Source: Actinomycetes bacterium
GTDB lineage: Bacteria; Actinomycetota; Actinomycetes; Propionibacteriales; Propionibacteriaceae
Assembly (NCBI GenBank): GCA_023460935.1
Contig: JAEWOI010000010.1
Span: forward strand, 1-58,405
Length of the DNA stretch: 58,405 nt
Direction of reading: 5' to 3'
Shown here: positions 24,045 to 31,851 of the stretch, in pieces
How positions within the stretch are numbered: the stretch's first letter is position 1
How the letters are laid out: each line of letters opens with the position of its first letter
Program-made: the position numbers and the translations under genes
The notes under the pieces: model-generated
The model's input: the letters and a program-made list of their open reading frames with translations, nothing else
Told to the model about the DNA's origin: nothing
Databases searched by the model: none

Positions 24045-24823
24045 TGGCGCAGCCCGCTGCGCTCTCGGCGACGATCCCCGGGACCGGCCGGGGCCGGCCG
24101 GGTGTCGAGCTGCTGCTGGTGCTGGGCGTCTCGCTCGGCCAGTCCGCGGTCTACTCGTTGCTGTCGATCGTCGAAAAGCTCACCCGCGGCACGCCGCTGA
24201 ACCAGCAGACCACTTCGATGAACAACTCGGTGGTGCCCGACCGGCCCTGGCTCGACCTCGCCTACCAGGTGGCCGGCATCGTGTTCCCGCTCGTGCCGGC
24301 GCTGCTCGCGCTGTACCTGCTGCGGCTCACGGCCGACCGGCGGGGCATCGGCTTCGACCTGCGCCGGCCAGGCCGCGACACCGGGTGGGGCTTCGCCCTG
24401 GCCGCGGGGATCGGCGTCCCCGGACTGGCGCTCTACTTCGCTGCCCGGGCGCTGGGCTTCAACACCAACGTGGCCCCGGCCAACCTCGCCGAGAACTGGT
24501 GGACCGTGCCGGTGCTGATCGGAGCCGCAGCGATGAACAGCATCCTGGAGGAGGTCGTGATGATCGGCTTCTGGTTCACCAGGGCCCGCCAGCTGGCCTG
24601 GCCGCTGTGGGTGGTGCTGGTCTCCAGCGCTGTCGTCCGCGGCGGCTACCACCTGTACCAGGGCTTCGGCGGCTTCGTCGGCAACGTGGCCATGGGGTTG
24701 GTGTTCGGCCTGGCCTACCTCAAGCTGAAACGGGTGGGGTCGCTGGTGGTCGCCCACTTCCTGCTCGACCTGGTGGCGTTCGTCGGCTACGCGCTGGTCG
24801 CACCCCTGGTTGACTGGATCTGA
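24044..24823 (+). CDS. CPBP-family intramembrane protease
   Basis: 259 residues with about six membrane helices. The CAAX/Abi (CPBP) motifs are visible: EEVVMIGFWFTRAR near residue 169, RGGYHLYQG near 204 and VAHFLLDL near 241, supplying the Glu/His active-site set. Family members are glutamic-type intramembrane endopeptidases involved in membrane protein processing or self-immunity. The start overlaps the TIM-barrel gene stop, so the two are translationally coupled. Confidence 0.87.
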   Translation: MAQPAALSATIPGTGRGRPGVELLLVLGVSLGQSAVYSLLSIVEKLTRGTPLNQQTTSMNNSVVPDRPWLDLAYQVAGIVFPLVPALLALYLLRLTADRRGIGFDLRRPGRDTGWGFALAAGIGVPGLALYFAARALGFNTNVAPANLAENWWTVPVLIGAAAMNSILEEVVMIGFWFTRARQLAWPLWVVLVSSAVVRGGYHLYQGFGGFVGNVAMGLVFGLAYLKLKRVGSLVVAHFLLDLVAFVGYALVAPLVDWI

Positions 24824-24846
24824 GCCTCCCGGACGGTCGGCGTCGT

Positions 24847-24852
24847 TACGCT
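24847..24852 (+). promoter_or_regulatory. Candidate -10 (TACGCT) of leaderless DUF2500 gene
   Basis: TACGCT ends 6 nt before the ATG at 24859. Confidence 0.5.
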
Positions 24853-24858
24853 GCGGGC

Positions 24859-25221
24859 ATGGATCCGAGCTTCGACGCGATGTTCTCGATGATGCAGGGC
24901 CTGTTCGTGCTGGTCTTCCTGGTCGTACTGGGCGGCATCGTCTTCGCGATCGTCAGGAGTGCGCGCACCACAGCCCGCAACGTCGCCGCTCCCGAGGTGT
25001 CCGCCGTGGCCAGGGTGGTCGACAAGCGGATCGAAACCAGCGGGGGCGGGGACACCCCGGTACGGCAGCAGCACTTCGTCTCCTTCGAACAGCCCGGGGG
25101 TGAGCGGTTCGAGCTGGAGCTCCCGGCAGCCGAGTACGGGCTGCTGGCGGCGGGCGACCAGGGCACGGTGACCATGAAGGGCACCAGGTACCTCGGCTTC
25201 GCCCGCGAGCTCATGCGCTGA
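24859..25221 (+). CDS. DUF2500-like membrane protein
   Basis: 120 residues. An N-terminal helix (about 11-34) is followed by a small beta-rich domain with QQHFVSFEQPGGERFELEL and a GDQGTVTMKGTRYLGFAR ending, as in the DUF2500 (E. coli YhhM-like) family. The function is unknown. It stands alone with a leaderless-type promoter between the CPBP gene and asd. Confidence 0.75.
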   Translation: MDPSFDAMFSMMQGLFVLVFLVVLGGIVFAIVRSARTTARNVAAPEVSAVARVVDKRIETSGGGDTPVRQQHFVSFEQPGGERFELELPAAEYGLLAAGDQGTVTMKGTRYLGFARELMR

Positions 25222-25242
25222 GACACCCCGAGACCTGCTCGG

Positions 25243-25248
25243 TAGGCT
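25243..25248 (+). promoter_or_regulatory. Candidate -10 (TAGGCT) of the leaderless asd operon
   Basis: TAGGCT ends 7 nt before the asd ATG. This would drive the coupled asd-proC-VOC-PfkB operon. Confidence 0.5.
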
Positions 25249-25255
25249 GCTGGAC

Positions 25256-26278
25256 ATGCGTGTTGGAGTTTTCGGAGCCACCGGCCAGGTGGGCGGCGTG
25301 ATGCGGACCCTGCTGGCCGAGCGGCAATTCGGTGTTGAGCAGGTCCGCTTCTTCTCCTCGGCCAGGTCGGCCGGGCAGACGCTGCCCTGGGCCGGGGGAG
25401 AGGTGGTGGTGGAGGACACCGCCACGGCCGACTTCGCCGGGCTGGACCTCGCCCTGTTCTCGGCCGGCGCAACGATGTCGCGCGAGTTCGCGCCGCGGGT
25501 AGCGGAGGCAGGCGCCGTCGTGGTGGACAACTCCTCAGCCTGGCGCAAGGACCCGCAGGTGCCCCTGGTCGTTGCAGAGGTGAACCCCGAGGACGCGATC
25601 GACCCGCCCAAGGGCATCATCGCCAACCCCAACTGCACCACCATGGCTGCCATGCCCGTGCTCAAGCCGCTGCACGACGCGGCCGGCCTGCAGCGGCTGG
25701 TGGTGGCGACCTACCAGGCCGTCTCAGGCTCTGGGATCAAGGGCGTGCAGGCCCTGGCCGGGCAGACCGCTGCCGCGGCCGACCCGGCCCGGCTCGCCCT
25801 GGACGGCGAGGCCCTGCCCGCCGGTGACCCGGCTCCCTACGTTGCGCCGATCGCGTTCAACGTGATCCCGCTGGCCGGCTCCATCGTCGACGACGGCAGC
25901 GGGGAGACCGACGAGGAGCAGAAGCTCCGCAACGAGTCGCGCAAGATCCTGCACCTGCCCCAACTGCTCGTCGCCGGGACGTGCGTCCGGGTGCCGGTGT
26001 TCACCGGGCACTCGCTGGTCATCCACGCCGAGTTCGAGGAGGAGATCAGCGTCACGCGGGCGACCGGGCTGCTGGCGACCGCTCCCGGGGTGCAGCTGGC
26101 CGACGTGCCCAACCCGCGTGCTGCAGCAGGCAAGGACCCTAGCTTCGTGGGTCGGATCCGCGCCGACCAGTCGGTGCCCGGCGGCCACGGCCTGGTGCTG
26201 TTCGTCAGCAACGACAACCTGCGCAAGGGCGCGGCGCTGAACGCCGTCCAGATCGCAGAGCTGGTGGCCCGGCGATGA
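25256..26278 (+). CDS. asd: Aspartate-semialdehyde dehydrogenase
   Basis: 340 residues. It reduces aspartyl phosphate with NADPH for Lys/DAP, Thr and Met synthesis. The Rossmann motif VFGATGQVGG is at 5-14. The catalytic Cys is at 127 in NPNCTT, and GSGIKGVQAL near 158 and the substrate-contact R/H region CVRVPVFTGHS near 241 are conserved. Its ATGA stop overlaps proC. In many actinomycetes asd follows lysC; here it heads a proline operon. Confidence 0.95.
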   Translation: MRVGVFGATGQVGGVMRTLLAERQFGVEQVRFFSSARSAGQTLPWAGGEVVVEDTATADFAGLDLALFSAGATMSREFAPRVAEAGAVVVDNSSAWRKDPQVPLVVAEVNPEDAIDPPKGIIANPNCTTMAAMPVLKPLHDAAGLQRLVVATYQAVSGSGIKGVQALAGQTAAAADPARLALDGEALPAGDPAPYVAPIAFNVIPLAGSIVDDGSGETDEEQKLRNESRKILHLPQLLVAGTCVRVPVFTGHSLVIHAEFEEEISVTRATGLLATAPGVQLADVPNPRAAAGKDPSFVGRIRADQSVPGGHGLVLFVSNDNLRKGAALNAVQIAELVARR

Positions 26279-27075
26279 GCACCCTGGCCGTGATCGGGGC
26301 CGGCGTGATGGGCGAGACCCTGATCGCAGGACTGCTGCGCGCAGGCTGGGAGCCCGGCCGGATCACCGCAGCCGACCGCCACTCCGCCCGTCTGGACGAG
26401 TTGCGCTCCAGGCACGGAATTCGCACCGCAGCCACGGCGGAGGCCGCGGCCGGTGCCGACACCGTCGTGATCGTGGTGAAGCCGCAGGACGCCGCAGAGG
26501 TGCTGCCCGAGGTGGGCGGTGCCGTGCGCCCCGGCACGCTGGTGGTCTCCCTGTGCGCCGGCCTGTCCACCGAACGGATCGAGGCCGCGATGCCGGCCGG
26601 CACCGCCGTCGTCCGGGTGATGCCGAACACCCCGGCCCAGGTGGACGAGGGCATGGCCGCGATCTCGCCCGGTCGGCAGGCCACGACGGACGACCTGGCC
26701 CACGTGACCGAGTTGCTGTCGGCCGTCGGCAAGGTGGTCACCGTCCCCGAGAAGTACCAGGACGCTGTGACCGCGATCTCCGGCTCCGGCCCCGCCTACC
26801 TGTTCTTCGTCGTGGAGGCGATGATCGACGCCGGGGTGATGCTCGGCCTCCCGCGCGACGTCTCCACCACCCTGGTCGTGCAGACCATGTACGGCTCGGC
26901 CAAGCTGCTCGCGGACTCAGGGGAGCACCCGACCGTGCTGCGGGAGCGGGTCACTTCGCCGGGTGGCACCACCGCCGCGGCCCTGCGCGAGCTCGAGGAC
27001 CACCGGGTCAAGGCAGCCTTCATGACCGCGATGGAGGCCGCGCGCGACCGAAGCCGCGCGCTGGCATCGTCGTGA
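26275..27075 (+). CDS. proC: Pyrroline-5-carboxylate reductase
   Basis: 266 residues. It performs the last step of proline synthesis (P5C to proline, NAD(P)H). The Rossmann loop VIGAGVMGET is at 5-14, and the C-terminal signature GSGPAYLFFVVEAM near 167 and ERVTSPGGTTAAAL near 224 are intact. It is coupled to asd upstream and to a VOC gene downstream (GTGA overlap). Placement near a DUF2500 gene, an HTH protein and bS22 matches the mycobacterial proC region. Confidence 0.96.
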   Translation: MSTLAVIGAGVMGETLIAGLLRAGWEPGRITAADRHSARLDELRSRHGIRTAATAEAAAGADTVVIVVKPQDAAEVLPEVGGAVRPGTLVVSLCAGLSTERIEAAMPAGTAVVRVMPNTPAQVDEGMAAISPGRQATTDDLAHVTELLSAVGKVVTVPEKYQDAVTAISGSGPAYLFFVVEAMIDAGVMLGLPRDVSTTLVVQTMYGSAKLLADSGEHPTVLRERVTSPGGTTAAALRELEDHRVKAAFMTAMEAARDRSRALASS

Positions 27076-27821
27076 CCGCGCCGGGCGCCGCACCGTTCTG
27101 GCTGACCGTATTCCTCGACTACCCTGCGGCAGAGTTCGACGCCGGCGTGGCCTTCTGGCGAGGCGGCACGGGCTACGCGCTGTCGGACGCGCGCGGTGCG
27201 CACGGCGAGTTCGCCAGCCTCCTGCCCGGCTCGGGTGATGAGTTCCTCAAGGTGCAGCGGGTGGCCGAGGGCGGGCCACGGTTGCACCTCGACCTCCACG
27301 TCGCCCACCCGGCCGCCAGCGCGGCGGCGGCCCAGGCCGCCGGGGCCGAGCTGGTGCGGGCGTCACCGGACGGCTACTTCGTGCTGACCTCGCCCGCCGG
27401 CTTCACCTTCTGCCTCGTCGGGCACAAGCTGGCCAGGGTTCCGGCAGCCGCGCTCTGGCCGGACGGCCACCGCAGCCGGGTGAGCCGCTTCTGCCTGGAC
27501 GTGCCCCGCAAGCACTACGCGGCGGAGGTGGCGTTCTTCCAGCAGGTGCTCGGCGGGTGGTGGCTGGAGGTGCAGGAGCCCGAGACGGCGCTCTACCCGG
27601 CCGGGGACGGGCCACTGGACGTCCGCCTGCAGCCTGCTGAACTGACCGCGCAGGTCACCTCACACCTGCACATCGTCACCGACGACCTCGAGGCCGAGGT
27701 GGCCCGGCTCACCGCGCTGGGTGCCCGGGCCAGGGCTGCGCGCAGCGGCAAGACGATCATGGAGGCCCCCGGGGGCACCGCCCTCTGCGTGGTGGAGCGG
27801 GGCCCGGCGGAACTGACGTGA
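27072..27821 (+). CDS. Tandem glyoxalase-like (VOC) protein
   Basis: 249 residues with two VOC-like halves: 1-120 (WLTVFLDYPAAEFD ... GFTFCLVG) and 130-249 (RFCLDVPRKHYAAEVAFF ... GTALCVVE). Each half has the VOC pattern of an N-terminal strand, a xxFY/WxxxxG-like helix and a C-terminal strand. The GTG start overlaps the proC stop and its stop overlaps the PfkB start, so it is part of a four-gene coupled operon. The substrate is unknown; a link to proline or sugar metabolism is only suggested by context. Confidence 0.82.
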   Translation: MTAPGAAPFWLTVFLDYPAAEFDAGVAFWRGGTGYALSDARGAHGEFASLLPGSGDEFLKVQRVAEGGPRLHLDLHVAHPAASAAAAQAAGAELVRASPDGYFVLTSPAGFTFCLVGHKLARVPAAALWPDGHRSRVSRFCLDVPRKHYAAEVAFFQQVLGGWWLEVQEPETALYPAGDGPLDVRLQPAELTAQVTSHLHIVTDDLEAEVARLTALGARARAARSGKTIMEAPGGTALCVVERGPAELT

Positions 27822-28702
27822 GCGCCTGCGGACTGTTCGTCGGACTGGCCACCCTGGACGTGGTGCAGCTCGTCGACGGGCTACCCGGCCCCAACCAGAA
27901 GACCACCGCGCGGCAGGGCTGGCTGGCCGCCGGCGGTCCGGCTGCGGTGGCAGCCATCGCCTTCGCTGCACTCGGTGGCCGGGCGCGGCTGTGGACGGTG
28001 CTCGGCGGCTCCGCCGCAGCCCGGCTAGCGGCTGACGACCTCGCCGCTGCCGGGGTTGAGGTGGTCGACGTGGCCCCGCCGGGCTTCGAGCTGGCGGTCT
28101 CCACAGCCTTCGTGGACGCCGCCACCGGCGACCGCGCGGTCGTCAGCGGCTCGGCGCATGCGCCTCGCCTGCCCAAGATCGCCGGCCCGGACCTGACCGG
28201 CGTGCAGGTGGTCCTGGTCGACGGCCACCACCCGGCGCTCTGCCGCTCCGCAGTACTCGCCGCCGCGCCGCTCCCTGATGAGGCGGGGGGAAGCCACGGC
28301 GTCACGAAGGACCGGCTGCCGGTCGTGCTGGACGCCGGCTCCCACAAGCCTGTGTTCGAGGACATCCTGCCCTTCACCACGGACGTGATCTGTTCCGCCG
28401 ACTACAGCCACCCGGCCGGCCTGCCGCCGCAGGACCTGCTGGCGCTGGGCCCCGGCCTGGTGGCGGTGAGCCACGGGGCAGGGGCGCTGGAGTGGTGGAG
28501 CGGACGGGCCTCGGGACGGGTCGAACCGCCGCGAGTGGCCGTGGCCGACACCCTGGGGGCCGGCGACGTGCTGCACGGCGCCTACTGCTACTTCCTGGCT
28601 TCCGGTCTCGACCGGGAGGCAGCGCTGCACCGGGCCGTCGCCGTGGCCAGCGAACGGGTCCGCCACCTCGGCCCGACGGCGTGGCGCGCCGAACTCGGCT
28701 AG
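27818..28702 (+). CDS. PfkB-family carbohydrate kinase
   Basis: 294 residues of the ribokinase/PfkB fold. The C-terminal signature DTLGAGDVLHGAY (near residue 243) carries the catalytic Asp and anion hole; the N-terminal region AAGGPAAVAAIAFAALG near 37 corresponds to the PfkB sugar-binding motif. The sugar substrate cannot be told. The GTG start overlaps the VOC stop. It ends 35 nt from the convergent pxpC gene. Confidence 0.88.
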   Translation: MSACGLFVGLATLDVVQLVDGLPGPNQKTTARQGWLAAGGPAAVAAIAFAALGGRARLWTVLGGSAAARLAADDLAAAGVEVVDVAPPGFELAVSTAFVDAATGDRAVVSGSAHAPRLPKIAGPDLTGVQVVLVDGHHPALCRSAVLAAAPLPDEAGGSHGVTKDRLPVVLDAGSHKPVFEDILPFTTDVICSADYSHPAGLPPQDLLALGPGLVAVSHGAGALEWWSGRASGRVEPPRVAVADTLGAGDVLHGAYCYFLASGLDREAALHRAVAVASERVRHLGPTAWRAELG

Positions 28703-28737
28703 GACCGGCGGGAGGGTTCAGGCGCTGACCCGGCGGT

Positions 28738-29601
28738 TCACCCCGCCCACGCGAACCGGAACCGCTCGCCGGGACGCAACTGCGCCAGCCGGTCGCTGCT
28801 GTCCTCGGTCAGCACCGCGACGACGGGATAGCCGCCAGTCGTCGGATGGTCCGGGCCGAACACCACCGGATGGCCGGACGGCGGCAGCTGCACCGCGCCC
28901 CGAACCAGCGGCTCACTGGGCAGCTCCACCCCGGCCCGGTCACCAGCCCGGGCGAGGCGCGGTCCGTCCAGCCGTACTCCCACCCGGTTGCTGTCCGGGT
29001 GCACCGTCCAGCCCGTGACCAGCGCCTCGGCGTCCGCCAGCCAGTCGAGGCGGGGGCCGGGCAGCAACTCCAGCACCGCGGCCTGCGTTCCGGCAGTCCC
29101 GCTCCACCGGCCGGGCGGCAGCGCGCCCGGCTCGCCGGCGACCGGGCCGACCGGGAGCTCGTCGCCGACAGCGAGGCGGGCCGGGCCGAGCCCAGAGAGC
29201 AGGTCGGTGGACCGGGAGCCGAGCACCGCCGGCACAGCCAGGCCGCCGGCGACGCTGAGGTAGGTGCGCAGGCCCGCCCCCGGCAGGCCGAGCGCCAGCA
29301 CCTGCCCTGCGGCCAGGCGGAAAGCCTCGCCCGCAGGCGCCGGCCGGCCGTCCACCGTTGCCGGGCACGGCGCGCCGGTCAGGGCGACGAGCAGCTGCCG
29401 GTCGCAGCGCACGACCAGGCCACCAAGGGTCACCTCGATGCCGGCGTCATGGCCCGGGTCGTTGCCCACCAGCAGGGCGCCGGCTGCGAAGGCTGCGCGG
29501 TCGAAAGCTCCGGACGGGCTGACCCCGATCGCTGCTAGCCCGGGGCGGCCGGCGTCCTGCACCAGGGCCAGCGGGCCGGGGCGGAGCACCTCGAGGCTCA
29601 C
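28738..29601 (-). CDS. pxpC: 5-oxoprolinase subunit C
   Basis: 287 residues, biotin-dependent-carboxyltransferase-like (KipA/AHS2 domain). LALVQDAGRPG at about 10-20, GVSPSGAFDR near 25, GNDPGHDAGIEVTLGG near 46 and PSGHPVVFGPDHPTTGGYPVVA near 240 are typical. PxpABC hydrolyses 5-oxoproline to glutamate with ATP. The GTG at 29601 is chosen because it overlaps the pxpB stop and starts the family core. Confidence 0.93.
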   Translation of the reverse strand: MSLEVLRPGPLALVQDAGRPGLAAIGVSPSGAFDRAAFAAGALLVGNDPGHDAGIEVTLGGLVVRCDRQLLVALTGAPCPATVDGRPAPAGEAFRLAAGQVLALGLPGAGLRTYLSVAGGLAVPAVLGSRSTDLLSGLGPARLAVGDELPVGPVAGEPGALPPGRWSGTAGTQAAVLELLPGPRLDWLADAEALVTGWTVHPDSNRVGVRLDGPRLARAGDRAGVELPSEPLVRGAVQLPPSGHPVVFGPDHPTTGGYPVVAVLTEDSSDRLAQLRPGERFRFAWAG

Positions 29602-30206
29602 CGGTCCACCGCCTCGAAGCGCACCCACCAACCGGGCCGGAGCAGCGCCGGCGGTTCGCGGCCGGCGTCCCACAGCGCAAGGGCGGTGGTGCCGATCAGC
29701 TGCCAGCCGCCGGGGGAGGAGCGGGGATAGACCCCGGAGTAAGTGCCGGCCAGCCCCACCGCACCCGCCGGCACCGAGGTGCGCGGACTCTGCCTGCGGG
29801 GCACCTCCAGCCGGGGGTCGCCGCCGTCGAGGTAGGCGAAGCCGGGGGCAAAACCGGCGAACGCTACCCGCCAGGGCCTGCCCGTGTGGGCGGCCACAAC
29901 CTCCGCACTGGTGAGCCCGGTGAGCCGGGCGACGTCGGCGAGATCCGCACCGTCGTAACGCACGGGAACCGTGATCGTGCGTTCGGGCGCCGGTGCGGAA
30001 GGGGGTTGCAGCGGAGCCTCGAGCAGTTCCACGGTGCGTTGCACGGCTGCGGGCAGCAGTTCCGGTGCGCGCACCCGCACCAGAACCGTCCGGGCTGCCG
30101 GGACCACCTCGGCGTCGAGGCCTGCGAGGGCGCGGGTGACCGGTTCCACCTGGCCGGGTTCACACTCCACCAGCACGGCCAGTTCGCCGCAGGGCAGCAA
30201 CCTCAC
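29598..30206 (-). CDS. pxpB: 5-oxoprolinase subunit B
   Basis: 202 residues, KipI/AHS1-domain protein. It begins RLLPCGELAVLVE and carries the conserved FAGFAPGFAYL near 118, the RRQSPRTSVPAGAVGLAG segment near 137, and GWQLIGTTAL near 172. The GTG at 30206 overlaps the pxpA stop. Upstream in-frame sequence is antisense-like and excluded. It acts with PxpA and PxpC. Confidence 0.93.
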   Translation of the reverse strand: MRLLPCGELAVLVECEPGQVEPVTRALAGLDAEVVPAARTVLVRVRAPELLPAAVQRTVELLEAPLQPPSAPAPERTITVPVRYDGADLADVARLTGLTSAEVVAAHTGRPWRVAFAGFAPGFAYLDGGDPRLEVPRRQSPRTSVPAGAVGLAGTYSGVYPRSSPGGWQLIGTTALALWDAGREPPALLRPGWWVRFEAVDR

Positions 30207-30958
30207 GCGAACGGCTCCGGCTCGACGCCGGCTGCGAGCAGGGCAGACCGGACCGCCACAGCCATCGCGACGGCGTTCGGGGAGTCGCCGTGCACGCACA
30301 CCGACTCGGCACGTACGGCCACCCTGCCACCATCGGCCGTGGCGACGGTGCCGGTGGTCACCAGGTCGACCACCCTGGCAGCGACCGCAGCCGGGTCGTG
30401 CAGCACGGCCCCGGGCTGGTCGCGGGGCACGAGCCCACCGGTGGCGGTGTAGGCGCGGTCGGCGAACGCCTCGCTCACCGTGGTGAGGCCGGCTGCTGCG
30501 GCGAGCCGGGTGGCGATGGTGTCCGGCAGGCCGAGCAGCGGCAGCCCGGGGTCGAAGCTGGCCAGCGCCGACACCACGGCCGCTGCCTGCCCGGCGTTGG
30601 TGGTGATCGCGTGGTAGAGGGCGCCGTGCGGCTTGACGTAGCGCAGCCGGGTGCCGGCGGCACGGCACGCGCCGGCCAGCGCGCCGAGCTGGTAGACCAC
30701 TTCGGCGCGCAGCTCGTCGGGGGCCACGTCGATGAAGCGGCGTCCGAAGCCGTGCCGGTCGCGGTAGCTGATGTGTGCACCCACCGCCACGCCGCGGGCT
30801 GCGGCGGACGCGACGGTGCGGGCCATGGTCAACGGGTCCCCGGCGTGGAAGCCGCAGGCGATGCTGGCGCTCGTGACCACCGCGAGCAGCGCCTCGTCGT
30901 CCCCCATCGACCAGGCGCCGTACGACTCGCCCAGGTCGGCGTTCAGGTCGATCCGCAT
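30203..30958 (-). CDS. pxpA: 5-oxoprolinase subunit A (LamB/YcsF)
   Basis: 251 residues. The family opening MRIDLNADLGES fixes the ATG at 30958, with GGGAG-like GGGAGC just upstream as ribosome site. CGFHAGDP near 45, HISYRDRHGFGRR near 70 (many relatives have a Pro after the His) and KPHGALYH near 115 are conserved. It is the first gene of pxpA-pxpB-pxpC, all coupled by 4-nt overlaps. The operon scavenges 5-oxoproline formed from glutamine/glutamate. Confidence 0.95.
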   Translation of the reverse strand: MRIDLNADLGESYGAWSMGDDEALLAVVTSASIACGFHAGDPLTMARTVASAAARGVAVGAHISYRDRHGFGRRFIDVAPDELRAEVVYQLGALAGACRAAGTRLRYVKPHGALYHAITTNAGQAAAVVSALASFDPGLPLLGLPDTIATRLAAAAGLTTVSEAFADRAYTATGGLVPRDQPGAVLHDPAAVAARVVDLVTTGTVATADGGRVAVRAESVCVHGDSPNAVAMAVAVRSALLAAGVEPEPFA

Positions 30959-31085
30959 GCTCCCAGCGTCGCGCCCGGCGTGGCTGGTTGACAACTTCGT
31001 CCCGAGGTCCCCGAAAGGCTCGCTTCGCCACTAGTGTTTGTCGAGCGGCCGTCACCGGGACGGTCCCCGGGAGGGAGCAGTACAG

Positions 31086-31289
31086 ATGAACGACCCCGTG
31101 TCACCGTTGGGTGCGGTCCGGTTCCTGAAGGTGGCGGAGGTCGCGGCAGCACTGCGGGTGTCCCGGATGTCGGTCTACCGGCTGATCCACGCCGGCGACC
31201 TCGAGGCCGTCCGGTTCGGGCGCAACTTCCGGGTGCCGGAACACGCGGTGAACGCCTACCTGCGCGAGTCGTTCTACCACGCCGGCTGA
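31086..31289 (+). CDS. Excisionase-type HTH protein (Rv0500A-like)
   Basis: 67 residues, almost entirely one MerR-like/excisionase helix-turn-helix: FLKVAEVAAALRVSRMSVYRL at about 13-33, then FGRNFRVPEHAV. It resembles the small HTH protein that follows proC in mycobacteria and streptomycetes and is a chromosomal regulator there, not a phage excisionase. The ATG at 31086 has GGGAGG upstream, and TAGTGT at 31032-31037 is a possible -10. Confidence 0.85.
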   Translation: MNDPVSPLGAVRFLKVAEVAAALRVSRMSVYRLIHAGDLEAVRFGRNFRVPEHAVNAYLRESFYHAG

Positions 31290-31333
31290 GCCGCCGGCTG
31301 GCGGCTGATTTCGTCCAGCGCAGGGGCGTTCAG

Positions 31334-31339
31334 TAAGAT
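31334..31339 (+). promoter_or_regulatory. Candidate -10 (TAAGAT) for the bS22 gene
   Basis: TAAGAT about 100 nt before the bS22 start would give a structured leader of roughly 95 nt. No convincing -35 is visible. Confidence 0.35.
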
Positions 31340-31347
31340 CGTCGCTT

Positions 31348-31424
31348 GGCTGGATCGACCAGCCGTGTTCCTTCGGGCTGGGAGCCAGCCCGACCAGCAA
31401 ACTTGCCGCACCACCGGTGCGGCA
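31348..31424 (+). promoter_or_regulatory. Three tandem hairpins in the bS22 leader
   Basis: Stems: 31348-31353 with 31359-31364 (6 bp, loop ATCGA); 31373-31381 with 31385-31393 (9 bp, loop GAG); 31404-31412 with 31416-31424 (9 bp, loop ACC). All are perfectly paired and precede the GAGAGG ribosome site. They may be a terminator or an autoregulatory leader. Confidence 0.6.
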
Positions 31425-31427
31425 TTC

Positions 31428-31433
31428 GAGAGG
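31428..31433 (+). promoter_or_regulatory. Ribosome binding site of the bS22 gene
   Basis: GAGAGG lies 7 nt before the GTG at 31441 and selects that start. Confidence 0.7.
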
Positions 31434-31440
31434 TCTGCCA

Positions 31441-31542
31441 GTGGGTTCGGTCATCAAGAAGCGCCGCAAGCGGATGGCGAAGAAGAAGCACCGCAAGCTG
31501 CTCAAGCGCACGCGCATCCAGCGCCGCCGCGCCGGCAAGTAA
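31441..31542 (+). CDS. Ribosomal protein bS22 (AURKAIP1/COX24 domain)
   Basis: 33 residues, GTG start, TAA stop. The sequence is almost all Lys and Arg: GSVIKKRRKRMAKKKHRK followed by LLKRTRIQRRRAGK, the actinobacterial AURKAIP1/COX24-domain peptide identified structurally as small-subunit protein bS22 in mycobacteria. It is too short for most gene callers. Position after the HTH protein and proC region is as in mycobacteria. The leader contains three hairpins. Confidence 0.93.
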   Translation: MGSVIKKRRKRMAKKKHRKLLKRTRIQRRRAGK

Positions 31543-31566
31543 GCGCCCATCCGCCCGGAGCACAGG

Positions 31567-31815
31567 ATGGATCGAGCCCGGGTAGTGCTGCTGGTCCGCG
31601 ACGGCTGTCACCTCTGCGCTGACGCCGTCGCGGTCGTGCGTGCGGTCTGCGCCGAGACCGGCGACACCTGGGCCGAGGTGGACGTCGACAGCGACCCCTC
31701 CCTCAAGGCCGAGTACAGCGACCACGTGCCGGTCACGTTCGTGGACGGCGTCCGCCACGCCATCTGGTTCCTGGACGCGGCAGCGCTCGCAGCCGCCCTC
31801 TCCGCGCGGGCTTGA
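31567..31815 (+). CDS. Glutaredoxin-like protein (DUF836)
   Basis: 82 residues, thioredoxin fold. A CHLC redox motif at residues 14-17 (RDGCHLCADA) and the cis-Pro region DHVPVTFVDG near 54 match DUF836/GlxR-like small glutaredoxins. It probably works in thiol-disulfide exchange in a mycothiol-using cell. It starts 24 nt after bS22 and may be cotranscribed. Confidence 0.87.
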   Translation: MDRARVVLLVRDGCHLCADAVAVVRAVCAETGDTWAEVDVDSDPSLKAEYSDHVPVTFVDGVRHAIWFLDAAALAAALSARA

Positions 31816-31851
31816 CCCTCACCCCGGGGGAGGCATGACAAAGGAGTCATG
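31812..31851 (+). promoter_or_regulatory. Candidate merR promoter/operator
   Basis: TTGACC (31812-31817) is followed by a dyad centred at 31825 (CCTC...GAGG). A second inverted repeat, CATGAC-N6-GTCATG at 31834-31851, contains the AGGAG site and the ATG at 31849. It could allow autorepression. Confidence 0.4.

Noticed and set aside
31086..31289. Phage excisionase and integrated element
   Set aside because: There is no integrase, attachment repeat or tRNA; the protein matches the chromosomal HTH protein that sits beside proC and bS22 in many actinomycetes.
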